From Lonicera japonica (Eukaryota > Streptophyta > Magnoliopsida > Dipsacales > Caprifoliaceae): 64,000 nucleotides of DNA. Positions 47,101-57,469 of the stretch are shown piece by piece. Every line of letters starts with the position of its first letter. Within the stretch, counting starts at the first letter, position 1. The notes under the pieces are model-generated. The model did not search any database and was not told where the DNA came from. It saw nothing but the letters and a program-made list of their open reading frames with translations. Made by a program: the position numbers and the translations under genes. The stretch is taken from positions 2,108,001-2,172,000 of the forward strand of contig CM038463.1 in assembly GCA_021464415.1 (NCBI GenBank). The letters run 5' to 3'.

Positions 47101-49719
47101 AAATAAGATAAAAAAATGAGCTCACAAGTCACAAGATTGACTCACCACCGTGCCTCTGTAATTGACTCAGCACCATCACTACAAAAATCATTGCTGACCC
47201 TCACCACCCCCACTTTCAATTTCACAACCACCACCTTCAATCCTACTCATGAGGTGCATAGTGACCTCTGCTAAACCAGCAATCCAAAAATTTGGAAACG
47301 GGTGTTGATTGACATTTGATATCCTTCATTGATTGGTTTAATCTAGTCAATGTACCTGTTGAAGAGCATAATATACATTATTGGTCCACTACCTGACAGC
47401 CTAAGCTTTTGGGAGAGATGGTTTCAAACATGGTATTAGAGTTTAGGTTCTACAAGGTCTTGGGTTCAAATCCTTCCGCTTGCATTTGTTGTTGTTTGTG
47501 CACAAAGTGCACATTTGGTTTGGTTTGTCTCTCCACGTGTGAGTGGGGGTCTGCACGTGAGGGGGAATGTTGAAGAGTATAATATACATTGTTGGCCCAC
47601 TACCTAACACCTTAAGCTTTTGAGAGAGATGGTTCCTAATAGTACTGACAAAGATCATCCATGCCTGTGCTATCCAGTTTAGAACTTTAAAATAATTCTA
47701 TTTTCAAAAATTTAACTTAATTTGTGAAATGACTAAAATGCACTTTCTCAAATTTTTAAGTTAAATATTAGATCATAACATTATTAGTCGTGCACAAAAC
47801 AACTGCTAGATTTTAATAGAAATTTGGATAGAATTATGAGAAAATGAGGTTAGGTGTTAACAGAAAATAATTGGATTTAGGGGTTGCAATTCGGGTTCTT
47901 GTGTTGGTTTTATGCCTAACACAAAGACAGGAGCTCGGCATGACACAAGGTTGTGTTATTTTTGTATAACACGAACACAGCACGTTGGGCATGATTACAT
48001 TTAATACACCTAAATAGACACGATATTACATGAGTAAAAACACATATTTGCCCTCATTTCTATACACAATTGGCATGACAAGACCTCTAGCTTTCTTCAT
48101 TTCAGAATTCAGTGACATTCATATTGACCTCAGTGCATGGCTAGATGCATACTAATTGAGTAATTGTATACCTCTTGTCTGTTCACAGGTACTGTAATTT
48201 AGAGTATGTGGATGAGCGACATCGGCATAGATATGAGGTAGATTATTCATGTGTATTGATTTTGCAGAAAAAGATGTATGCTGAACATATTATCTTATCA
48301 TGGGCACCAGATTTATCCTAGTCACTGACTGGTGTGTGGTGCAGGTGAACCCGGAGATGGTTGGCATTTTAGAAGAAGCTGGCTTAAAATTTGTTGGGAG
48401 GGATGAAAGTGGACAACGGATGGAGGTTGGTTTTTTGATAGAGATTGATCATCCTCTAAACATTTCAAAGTCAATTCTCCCTAATCATCCCCTCAAGTTT
48501 TGACCATGGTTGCTGTGATTCAGCTCGTTAATTGCTAGTTTAGCTGCTATAAGGGAGAAGTTCAGAACAGTTTGAATTTTGCATGTTGATCATTTTCCAT
48601 AACCTTGGTCTTGCTCATTTTCGTTTTGCAGGTTTTGGAACTTCCAGGTCATCCATTCTATGTAGGAGTGCAGTTTCATCCAGAATTCAAGTCGCGGCCT
48701 GGGAGGCCTTCAGCTCCATTTCTAGGTACTTGTGGGGAAATTTTTTATTACTCCCTCCATCCCAAATTAGGATTCCCACTTTGATATTCACACCTAACGG
48801 AATCAATGGTTGAAAACAAAACTTTGGTTGTTATCGTGAGTTTTGGTGCATTAATTAAGTTCCATAGAGTAAACTGGACTCTTAGTTTGGGATAGAGGGA
48901 GTATATTGAAATATGTTCAGAGCCATCTAGTTCTTACGATTAGCATACAAGCATTGAGGTGGGATTATTTTTGTTATATACAGTCCTCAACCGTTTAATT
49001 TGTTCTAAAGGAGATTATATCTTAGGCAAGGATGAATCTAGTTTTCTCTTTTTCTTTTTTTTTCCTTGTTGGGGATTCTGCGCCCCCCCCATTTTTTTTA
49101 TTTTGATAATTCTCACTACTATATTAGTGGCCATGAATATTTCAAAACTTGGGTTTTGCAACCCCCAACCCAACCACCCAAAATTTATTAAAGAAAGTTG
49201 GTATCGCCTCCCTAAGGGGAATATAGGTAGTACCTTAAGTATGATGCAATATATGATACTAATATTATTTACAACAAGAAAAATAATAGTACTTATCACT
49301 ATAACATTCAATAGCAAAATATTTAGAAGTAAACAAATGCATGAATGCAATTTGTTATAAAATAATAGAAATGGATGTTTTTCAATACAAAATAAATCTT
49401 TAACAAAGATATGGGAGTGGAAAAATATTTCGCCGTTGGCATAAGATATTTTGGAGCTTTATTCACCTTCCATACTTTTTAGATTTTTGGAGCTTTAGTA
49501 GTGTAAGAGTGCATGTCGATAATCTCCTTCACTTTTTGATTCGATTGGATTCAATATTTTGATCAACTTGAAAAGTGTTGTTTATATATATAACATAAGC
49601 TTCGCGACCGAGCATATTTGTTCTCGTAACAACTATTATTTTGGAACGTAGGTCTTATAATGGCAGCAACAGGGCAGTTAGAAGCATACCTCAATAGGCA
49701 TCAGAATGGAAGTATATAG
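41186..49719 (+). CDS. CTP synthase, complete, 22 coding exons
   Basis: Glutamine-dependent amination of UTP to CTP in the cytosol, the final step of de novo CTP synthesis. Exons: 41186-41303, 41789-41868, 42443-42529, 42622-42672, 42767-42884, 43009-43065, 43924-43988, 44124-44207, 44472-44522, 44622-44684, 44784-44830, 45175-45244, 45325-45387, 45866-45955, 46049-46087, 46409-46558, 46654-46731, 46837-46922, 48189-48237, 48345-48425, 48632-48725, 49652-49719. They total 1689 nt (562 aa plus stop, normal family length), all in phase with GT..AG introns. The N-terminal synthetase domain starts [20 protein letters not shown] with P-loop Lys16. The glutamine amidotransferase domain has GICLGMQ (nucleophile Cys398) and HPE (His525, Glu527). 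The start at 41186 fits the conserved family N-terminus; in-frame ATGs at 41153 and 41165 would add 11 or 7 residues. Exon 12 has two possible donors. Introns 18 and 21 contain small transposons. Which plant paralogue it is cannot be told. Confidence 0.95.
47357..47641 (+). mobile_element. TRIM (miniature LTR retrotransposon) in CTP synthase intron 18
   Basis: Two 74-bp direct repeats, 47357-47430 and 47568-47641, each starting TGTTGAAGAG(C/T)ATAATATAC. The first is followed at once by TGGTATTAGAG, matching the initiator-tRNA-Met primer-binding site with one change. The second is preceded by the purine tract GTGAGGGGGAA. The flanks are GTACC and GTACT, 4 of 5 matching. The interior is only 137 bp, with no coding capacity. 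It lies in the sense orientation of the host gene. Confidence 0.88.
48751..48901. mobile_element. Stowaway MITE in CTP synthase intron 21
   Basis: 151 bp with ends CTCCCTCCATCCCAAATTAG and the reverse complement of CTTAGTTTGGGATAGAGGGAG, flanked by TA on both sides. CTCCCTCC ends and TA duplication are the Stowaway (Tc1/mariner) signature. Confidence 0.92.
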
Positions 49720-50190
49720 GCATCCCATCATTGTTACGAGGTACATTTTTTAAGTTTTGAGAATCTAAGTTGGGAGGATCAAATTTGAATTCCTGAATTG
49801 TAATCTGTATATATATATAAAACTTTTGCTTGTAGGAAAACAAAAATAAAAGGAGATTCAATTAATGAAGTAATGCATGCTGAAGTTTGCAAACGGGGAA
49901 TTCACAGATCATGAAGCTGTGTCATGGGAGCGAAGTAATCTCTAAATTATATTTTTGTATGCGGGTGTTGATTGAAGGATTGGAAAAAAGGTCCCGAAGT
50001 GGGTTCCGTAAGAGACCTCTTTATACATGCACTTTTTGTGAAGTTTCTTGTTAACTGCACAAATTTTGATCATCGGATGTTTTCCGCGTGCAGTGTATGC
50101 GACATCAAAGTATTGAGATAAGTGTAGCATACTAGATTCTTTTTATTTATTTTAATCTAAGCAAGACAAAATATAGCAGTAGGTTGTTGG
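49720..50190 (+). other. CTP synthase 3' UTR and downstream flank
   Basis: Non-coding sequence after the TAG stop. I could not fix the poly(A) site; A-rich stretches occur near 49845-49870. Confidence 0.4.
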
Positions 50191-50192
50191 AT

Positions 50193-50264
50193 GTGTTATG
50201 CATTGTCGAACAGTGTGACGATTGAAGAAGAGGTGTTTTGCATTGTCGAACAGTGTGACGATTA
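50193..50264. repeat. Short tandem duplication, 40-bp period
   Basis: GCATTGTCGAACAGTGTGAC occurs at about 50200 and 50240 with matching flanks. The block itself contains GTCGAACAGTGTGAC, a weak inverted motif. Confidence 0.85.
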
Positions 50265-50269
50265 AAGAG

Positions 50270-51090
50270 AAGCTATGTGGATGGATGAGTTCGCACTGTT
50301 ATTTAGAAATCATATTTGCTAAGTTGTGTTCGTTGAAATGTCTTCGGTGGCCGATCTTAATTTTCTAAGGAGATCCTCCACCGAGATTTCACTCCGGAAA
50401 TCTAAATTCATACTCTCTTTTTTACAACTGCCTTGCATAATGTCGGATGTGATTGGATTCTATAAGCTAGTGAAATCGTTTTGTGGTAAACTTCTTAAAG
50501 TGTTATCGACATATTGATATTACCTTTGTCTAAAATTGTAACCATTACCTCAGTGCTCTTTCTGTTCGATCTTTTACCTGAAAAGTTTGAGTTTCAAAAA
50601 TTTATTATTTAACTTCTTAACATGAACTAAGAGGCACTGGTCTAGTGTGCATATACTAATTTAGTATAGAAATGGAACAAAAATTTGAACCAAACGAGCA
50701 CCAAAATTTCAACATATTATAAAATATTACGAGCTTTTATAGTCAACCTTCATCTATATGCAGAGCGTGTGACAATAATAAAACATTAATTTGGTAACTA
50801 ACAAAATTTTAATCACAGTCTGAGAATGTGGTCGATAATTTAGGGTGTTGCTAAATATACATTTTTAACATGGTTTCACTTCATGGGCACATATGCAATG
50901 AGTGAATCCGTACATATTCGCTGCATATGCACAAAAAAAGGAAAAAAAAAGAGGACATTAGCTTAGAGTATATACGGTGAGTGTTTGACTATTCATTCGT
51001 TGCATATGTACCGATAGAATAGAATCAAGTAAAGATGTGTGTTTTTAGCGTCACTTCTAATCGATAAATCGTAACAATTTTAATTGCATA
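50270..51090. other. Intergenic between CTP synthase and the DUF761 gene
   Basis: Nothing recognised; short open frames only. Confidence 0.5.
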
Positions 51091-51386
51091 GTAGTTAAAT
51101 TGCGTAGCTGTTTTGTTAGTTAAATGACAAATTTTCATGGAGCCGATGGATGTAGTTTCAGCTAAAACTGTTGGAGTAAATAAATATCCTTTTGGAATAA
51201 TCAAAGAACATGTCATCTTTTTATTCAGAAAATTGTAATAAATAACATTCAACGGAAATTAAAGTCTCTTGTATTTACAAGGATATATATGCCACAATGG
51301 AAACGGATTGAATACAGAACACAGATCCAAATAAAAGGTAAAGGGATTTCGGTGCAATATTAATTAGTCATCTCTGATCGATCCTC
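51091..51386 (-). repeat. Duplicated 3' flank of the DUF761 gene, copy 1
   Basis: Matches 63661-63939 in the same orientation at high identity, with a deletion of about 18 bp in the right copy near 63917. It lies immediately downstream of the DUF761 stop codon. Confidence 0.92.
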
Positions 51387-51914
51387 TCATTGCACTGATA
51401 GTAAGGATATCTGTCTTTGTAGTTTTATTTGCTGGTAGAATTTAGCTATAAACTCCTCAGCCTTCATATCAATCCCTTCACCATCATCCTCGCAGGCAAC
51501 AACAGTAGTCGTCTCTTCCTCTTCAACATTCCTTAAGAAGTTCTGTCTCGCTTCTTCCCCATTCTCCAAGTAAAACAAATCGTTGTCCTTATCATCATTG
51601 AAATCGTAATCGAAATCAACCTGAGGATTAATGCACGGGATCCGAGGCAAACGGAACCTTTGCAAAGACGTAGGCCGATGCATTTTAACATGGAAAACCG
51701 GAGTGTCGTCAAAGGAAAATTCGCGCTCTCCGTAGTGGTAACGTATTGCGGCAACATCAGTATTACAGTGACGGAGGGTGTGAAGGAACTTGGAAATGTC
51801 CATTGCGAGTCTTCGCTTGAAAACTCCGCCTTTCCTTGCCCAAAGAAGGGCTAAACGGAGAATGTTGCATGCTTTACTACTGATTTCTGATCGACTATTC
51901 TTCTTCATCTGCAT
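51387..51914 (-). CDS. DUF761-family protein, 175 aa
   Basis: Single-exon gene. The N-terminus MQMKKNSRSEISSKACNIL followed by LRLALLWARKGGVFKRR matches the basic amphipathic start common in this plant family. The middle is acidic (FDYDFNDDKDND, EEEETTTVVACEDD). The C-terminal DUF761 signature is MKAEEFIAKFYQQIKLQRQ at residues about 150-168, close to the end as in the family (cotton-fibre-expressed-type proteins). No signal peptide or membrane segment is convincing. Molecular function is not established. Start: ATG at 51914-51912, with a second ATG two codons on. Its 3' end and flank are duplicated at the right edge of the window. There is no frameshift or stop, so it appears functional. Confidence 0.85.
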   Translation of the reverse strand: MQMKKNSRSEISSKACNILRLALLWARKGGVFKRRLAMDISKFLHTLRHCNTDVAAIRYHYGEREFSFDDTPVFHVKMHRPTSLQRFRLPRIPCINPQVDFDYDFNDDKDNDLFYLENGEEARQNFLRNVEEEETTTVVACEDDGEGIDMKAEEFIAKFYQQIKLQRQISLLSVQ

Positions 51915-52180
51915 TTTGTTTACTGGTAGCTAGCTAGCTAGCTAGTAAAAGAGGTAGCTAGCTAGGTTCAATTCAATGTTAATTTACAGTAGAAAAAATA
52001 TATATATATATATTGGGATGAGAGAGCTAGTTGTTGGGGGTGAGATGATGAGATCGATCTGTTTGTTTGGGCTGATTTTTGTGTTTGTGTAAAAGATGGT
52101 TGGTGAAACTAAAAGAGAAAGAGAGGCTATATATATACATACATGTATGTATGTATGTATGTTGTGAAGTAAGTTAAGAG
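51915..52180 (-). promoter_or_regulatory. Upstream region of the DUF761 gene with simple repeats
   Basis: Contains (TAGC)n at 51928-51965, a (TA)n run near 51999-52011, a TATATATAG box (minus strand) near 52124-52136 about 210 bp upstream of the start, and palindromic (ATAC/GTAT)n at 52136-52163. A GA run follows at 52209-52222. Which TATA-like run is used cannot be decided. Confidence 0.45.
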
Positions 52181-52464
52181 TGTCTGAAATATGTTACGCG
52201 GTTTATTGGAGAGAGAGAGAGAGTGTGTGTGTCGTGTATGGGAAGTCTGGTCTCTATGGGCGGTGGGTCCTCACTGGGGTCATACGCGGGTTCAATCTAT
52301 TGCGCGGTTATGTTTTCGAAATTGCCCCCTCATTATTGAGATTTTTTTTTTCTTTCTTCTAATCTTTCATTATTGAGAAGTTATTGCTACACGTATACTG
52401 CCCAAAAGCTTTATTTATTTCAAGTCGCAAGGTTTATTGCGGGGTATTTTTTTTTGGATTTTGT

Positions 52465-52823
52465 GTGCTTTTTTTGGCTGAAATTTTAAAACATATTTTT
52501 TAGATAAGTTTTTGAAAAGTTTAAAAGTAGGTTGAAAAGTGAATTTAATTTTTGTTGGAATTTTTTTTAATTAATTCAAAAAAATTCATGAAGTTTTTTT
52601 AAAAAATAGTCACAATGGATCTTATTTTATAAATCTCGATGAATATATTTCAAATATATATATATTTTTGATCTAATTCAGATTTTTGAATTTAGAGTTT
52701 TGGTATTTTAAAAATTTTATGAGAGAGAAAGTAAAGTGAATTGAATTTTGGGAAGCGTGAAGTAAAGTTGATTTTTGATAAAAATTTTAAAGATTTGATT
52801 TTAAAATCTCAACCAAACACCAC
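52465..52823. mobile_element. MITE-like repeat, family A, copy 3
   Basis: Ends GTGCTTTTTTTGGCTGAAATTTTAA and the reverse complement of TTTAAAATCTCAACCAAACACCAC are weakly inverted. The part from 52605 matches window positions 1-190. No coding region; TSD not found. Confidence 0.5.
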
Positions 52824-53984
52824 TTGTATACTTTGACTAATTTACGGTTGTGAAGGGTGGTAATCGTTAACTATTATAAATTTTATAATTGTCAAGATTT
52901 GACTTGAAAAGCTTCTAATTGAACTTGGTACTTTGAATCTAGCAATAACTAGTCACTCAGACAACTAAAAATTTTACTTCATGCTTAAAAGATGTGAGTT
53001 TCATTCATTTTCCTCCTAAAAAAATTGTATAAATGGTAAATCTTACTTGAACTTCCTATATGGTGTTAGGAGGAGCACAAAAAGGAATGCATAGTCTATG
53101 TAATTGATGCTTCTTTTCACTCTTAATTCTAAATGAAATTATAGTCGACGTTATTAAAATTCTTTTCTCACCACTTAACAAATTCAACATTTTGTTTTTT
53201 CTAAGCCGCGTTCCAAATTATAAATGCTCAATCATACTAAAACATTATTCTACTGGTACTAATGCACATTATAATAAAGGTGAAATTATCAAAATTTCAT
53301 ATTTTTAGCATTCAAAATTAAATAAATTTAAACAAAAGAAAAATTCAAAGTTTCATTAAACAAGAAATTGGCTGGCAAATCAAGTTGTAAAAACTCTCCT
53401 AGTTAAGGGTTTAAAGCCATCTCTAATAGTGATTTCTAAATTTTCATTTCTATCTTATTTGTCGAGATTTTTTTTAGGAAACTTCTAGACCCTGGCAATT
53501 TTTTGTGGGTACAAAAAGCATTCAAAATTGGTCCCCAATGTTGTTTAATTTTTTCTTTCTTACTTTGGCATCTATTGAGAAAGAGAGAATTTGAGTTTGA
53601 TAGTATTCAATCATATTATATTCTACTGAATCACATTAAAAATTTATCTCTATTTCTACATGTAGATTAGATATAGAAGTTCCTAAATATAAATTGGCTG
53701 TCTACTATATAAAAACTCTTCTAGAAAATAATTACATTGGAAAAATATTTTTTTATATTTTATTTCTAAAATAAAAATTTATTACACCCCCTTCCCCTTC
53801 CGCAAGTCAAGCCCCTGGTGAAACAAAAGACATTCTTCATATTTTCTATTTGACATTAAACACCCGGTATAATCAGAGGCCAAAATCAAGAAAATGACGC
53901 CTATTTTGTATCTCATTAATTAATGATTAACTGTACTGTTGGAGAGACACTCTCACCCTTTTTGCAGTAATTGTTACATTAATG
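52824..53984. other. Intergenic, nothing recognised
   Basis: AT-rich. A short CT-rich patch (CCCCCTTCCCCTTCCGC) lies at 53787-53803. Confidence 0.5.
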
Positions 53985-54089
53985 ATTGAAAAAAAGTCCC
54001 GTCAATTCTTTTCTCAACGTATATACATTATTTTAAGTATTTTTATTAGTAAAAAGTTGCTTTCATATATATATATATATATATATATA

Positions 54090-54363
54090 GGTGGGTGCTA
54101 TTGACACACATCAAAACACTCACTAACACTCTGTCATATTTACTCGGCCCTTAAGGACCGAGTATATGTGTATATACTTGACCCCTAGGAACCAAACCAT
54201 TTTTTGGTAAAAAAAATTACACTGGCTCGGCCCTTAAGGACCGAGTATGTGCATATATACTCGGTCCTTAAGGGCCGAGCTAATGTGCACATACTCGGTC
54301 CTTAAGGGCCGAACCAATTTAGAATGTTAGAGAGTGTTTTAGTGTGTGTCAATAGTAACTCCC
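54090..54363. mobile_element. MITE in a TA repeat, with strong internal hairpins
   Basis: 274 bp with about 38-bp inverted ends: (G)GTGGGTGCTATTGACACAC and the reverse complement of GTGTGTCAATAGTAACTCCC. Flanked by TA on both sides within a (TA)n run. The interior has four copies of CGGCCCTTAAGGACCGAG in alternating orientation. Confidence 0.8.
54225..54280. repeat. Perfect 24-bp inverted repeat with 8-bp loop
   Basis: Arms 54225-54248 and 54257-54280 are exact reverse complements (GCTCGGCCCTTAAGGACC plus GAGTAT), loop GTGCATAT. A further copy of the right arm follows at 54288-54310 and an earlier one at 54153-54170. Confidence 0.95.
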
Positions 54364-54595
54364 TATATATATATAGTAAGAGTGACGTTAATTATATATT
54401 ATTTTATTTAATAATGATTTATTTTATTTATACGGTCTTATTACATTGAGTATATGAATATTATTGAGATGTAATAGGGCCGAGTTATTATTAGAAAAAA
54501 AAGGTCCCGCCAATTCTTTTCTCAATGTTTATACATTATTTTAGGTATGTTTACTGGTAAAATGTTGCTTTCATATATATATATATATATATGTA

Positions 54596-54840
54596 TAGTG
54601 AGGGTGACGTTAATTACATATATTATTTTATTAAGTAATTATTTATTTTGTTTATACGGTCTTATTACATTGAGTATATGCACTTATCTAGTTGTAATAG
54701 GGCTGAGTTATTGTTAGAAAAAAAAATATACTTGCTTGGCCCTATAAGATCGAGTATGTGTACATTATCTCGATCATATACGACCGAACCACTGTTAAAA
54801 TATTATAGAATATTTTAATATGTATAATTAGTGCCACTCT
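54596..54840. mobile_element. Older relative of the TA-inserted hairpin MITE
   Basis: Ends TATAGTGAGGGTGACGTTAA and the reverse complement of TAATTAGTGCCACTCTATA. It contains degraded GGCCCTATAAGATCGAG and TCTCGATCATATACGACC, counterparts of the CGGCCCTTAAGGACCG motif of the intact copy. Confidence 0.5.
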
Positions 54841-54844
54841 ATAA

Positions 54845-55969
54845 TAAAGATATTAAGAAAATCCCTTGGAAAATGGCAGAAGACTCGCTTTAAGTAAACC
54901 TTCTTGTTTATTTAGTTATTAGTAGTGTCTCTAATTTCTCTATATCTCTCTATGTGTATATGCATGTAGAGGACTTGTTTTAATTAAGGACTCTTAATTT
55001 AACGTAGATGGAATTTATTTTATAGACAATGACAAATGAAACTAAACGATAATCAAGTTCTGTTTAGTTATGTTAGTTATGCGTAATGTATGTGAGATTT
55101 ATTTATAAAAAAAAATAAAAGTTAATATGCTCATTTAACGTTAAATTGCTTAATTTTACACAAATTTTTCTTATTTAGATGCAAATCAATTGCATACATC
55201 CTAGCTAAAAAGTAAAGAAGTTATATTATCCATTATAAATAGGACAATATTATTGTTAGAGCAATTTTTGATAGTACATAAATTGAAAAGCCTTCTCTTT
55301 CCTTTATGCATGCAAGATCAATAGTTCTCTACCAGAGATAATTTTTTTGGTGTAAAGAACTACTGCTTTAGCTATAACAATCTTATATATAATAAGAAAC
55401 TATTCTATATTTAATTGATAAGTATCCGAGTCTTATTTTTCCGCCACTTATTAGTAACACTTTTTAAAGTGATCATATTAAAGTTTTGGTTGTTTTTAGT
55501 TAAGTTTTCTCAATATTTTTTCTAGAGGTTTGGTTCTGTCCCTCTCTAGTGCTCAGTTTTTTTTACAATAAAATCAAGGGGTTTCCCTCTTTGCTTTTTA
55601 AAAAAAAATTGATTAAAAAAACACCTTTTAAAGTGAGATATATATAAACTCAAAAAGTGATGAATTAGAGTTGCCATGAGTTGACATAACAACTATTTTG
55701 AACGTAAGTTGTGATAAATTTGTTATCGTTTTTGAATTAAGTTTCTATCGTCCTTCTAAAATTAGAAAAAAGCAAAACCTATATGTCTTTGGTATAGTGG
55801 GCCTACTTCATTCAACTAACGTTTCAACAAAAAAATAAAAATAAATCTATATTGGCAAATCAATATTTTTTTCACAAGAGCATAATATTACTTTAAAAAA
55901 TTATGATATATTTTTAAAGTTGAATATTATTTTGACAATAAATATAATTATTTTAGCAATAAGTCACCT
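54845..55969. other. Intergenic, nothing recognised
   Basis: AT-rich, without a supported feature. Confidence 0.5.
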
Positions 55970-55978
55970 AAACAAAAA

Positions 55979-56766
55979 GGGTGATTTTATTTCTATCCAC
56001 CAAATCTTGCAGTTAATCCACATTATTAAGTTAATCCGCATTACATATTAAGTTAATCCGCGAGCGTGGATGAACTGACAAAAAAATATTATGAATTTAA
56101 TTTTATAAATATTATTTTAAATAATAATTTAATATGGAAATATCTACTAAATTAATAAGTATAACCACTTTAAAAATTTAGATGGGTAAATTTTAATTAA
56201 CTTTGCAGTAAAATAGCAAAAACAAAATTTAAACCCTTTCCCCTTACGGTTTTATCGATTCTCCCAGTGTCCCCTTTCCCCTTACGGTTTTATCGATTCT
56301 CCCAGTGTCTCTTCTTCTTCTTCTTCTTCTTCTTCTTCTTCTTCTTCCCACTATCACTCTTTCCCCAGCCTTCTTCTTCTTCTTCATCATAATTTCGAAA
56401 ATCTTGAACTAATTTGGTTTTTGTATTATGTAAGTCTAACTCACAATACGGAAGATTAAAAATTTAAATTATACCAAGTTTCTTATATAATGTCTAACTT
56501 TCAGACTAAATAATTATATTATTAATTATAATGTTGGGGGTTTCAAAAGATTAATGAATAAAAAAATTAAAAATTATTAATTATAATGTTGGGGGTTCCA
56601 AAAGATTAATGAATGAAAAAATTGTAAATTACTGGATAAGGTTTATTTGCAACGCAAGCTGAAAATGTTGGTCATGCCCTCTTATATATATATATATAAT
56701 ACACACTATATATACTTGGTCATTCTTTCACTCTGTTTTCGTGTGGTCATTCTTTCACTTTGTTTT

Positions 56767-56799
<33 letters not shown>

Positions 56800-57145
56800 A
56801 AGAGAATGGTGTCTATTCGATCAACACAAGTGCAGAAATAACCCTAAACCGTTCAAACTTTTTTAAACGTAAAGATGAAGTTAATTAGAATGAATTATAT
56901 TTAGATTAGGAATGTTAATTAGAAGGAATTATATTTAGATTAGGAAAGTTAACTAAAAGGAATTATATTTAGATTAGGAATGTTAATAAAAAAGGAATCT
57001 AAAGTTATACAATTATAATTTAATTAAAATTGGTGGATATATTAATCAATTTTAAAAAGGGTAATTTTGTGAAACTTCATTTAAAATTTTCATAATTTAA
57101 GGGTGGATTAACTGCAAGATTTGGTGGATAAAAACAAAATCACCC
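55979..57145. mobile_element. Non-autonomous MULE, 1.17 kb, perfect 9-bp TSD
   Basis: Inverted ends of about 43 bp: GGGTGATTTTATTTCTATCC then ACCAAATCTTGCAGTTAATCC on the left, and the near-exact reverse complement on the right. AAACAAAAA flanks both sides (55970-55978 and 57146-57154), an exact 9-bp TSD. The interior has a 40-bp tandem duplication (CCCTTTCCCCTTACGG, 56234 and 56273), a (TTC)n run, a 56-bp duplication with ATGTTGGGGG, and three or four copies of GAATTATATTTAGATTAGGA (56890-56995). No transposase. I cannot say if any part is captured gene sequence. Confidence 0.9.
56300..56348. repeat. (TTC)n microsatellite
   Basis: About 14 consecutive CTT/TTC units, with a second short run at 56371-56386. 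Confidence 0.95.
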
Positions 57146-57154
57146 AAACAAAAA

Positions 57155-57469
57155 AGGAAAAAGAAAAAAGAAGTTGGAAAAACGTGATCGAGGAGCAACC
57201 TGGTTCATATATGCTGGCCTCCAAAAATGACAACTTGGTCTCGTTTCATGCCAGAAGCGCATATTATATTACTATATTTGGAAGCAACAAAATTTTCCAA
57301 AATTCAAACTTTACTTTTAAATTGTACACATATGTAGACAAACTTCACAAGTGGGGAAATTAGACTTGCAGCTGTACAAGCACATGAGCTGATCATATGC
57401 ATCTAAGTGAAGCAGCTAACCCCATAATTTCCTCGTATATTCAAACTACAGAATCCTACTGGCCGGGCT
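57155..57469. other. Intergenic, nothing recognised
   Basis: No supported gene; an open frame of 80 codons from 57121 starts inside the MULE end and has no recognisable feature. Confidence 0.5.

Larger units (their letters stand above)
53985..54720. repeat. Local duplication around (TA)n-inserted MITEs
   Basis: The block AAAAAAAGTCCCG(T/C)CAATTCTTTTC to CTTTCATATATATA occurs at 53985-54080 and again at 54490-54590. The block GTGACGTTAATTA to TAATAGGGC(C/T)GAGTTATT occurs at 54380-54495 and 54606-54720. This indicates a direct duplication of about 500 bp or 225 bp units, with the MITE at 54090-54363 inserted in one copy. Confidence 0.75.

Noticed and set aside
47443..47658. Minus-strand ORF of 71 codons in intron 18
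   Set aside because: Lies within the TRIM and its flank; no coding signature.
49015..49360. ORFs on both strands in CTP synthase intron 21
   Set aside because: Low-complexity intronic sequence with no domain, not spliced into the gene.
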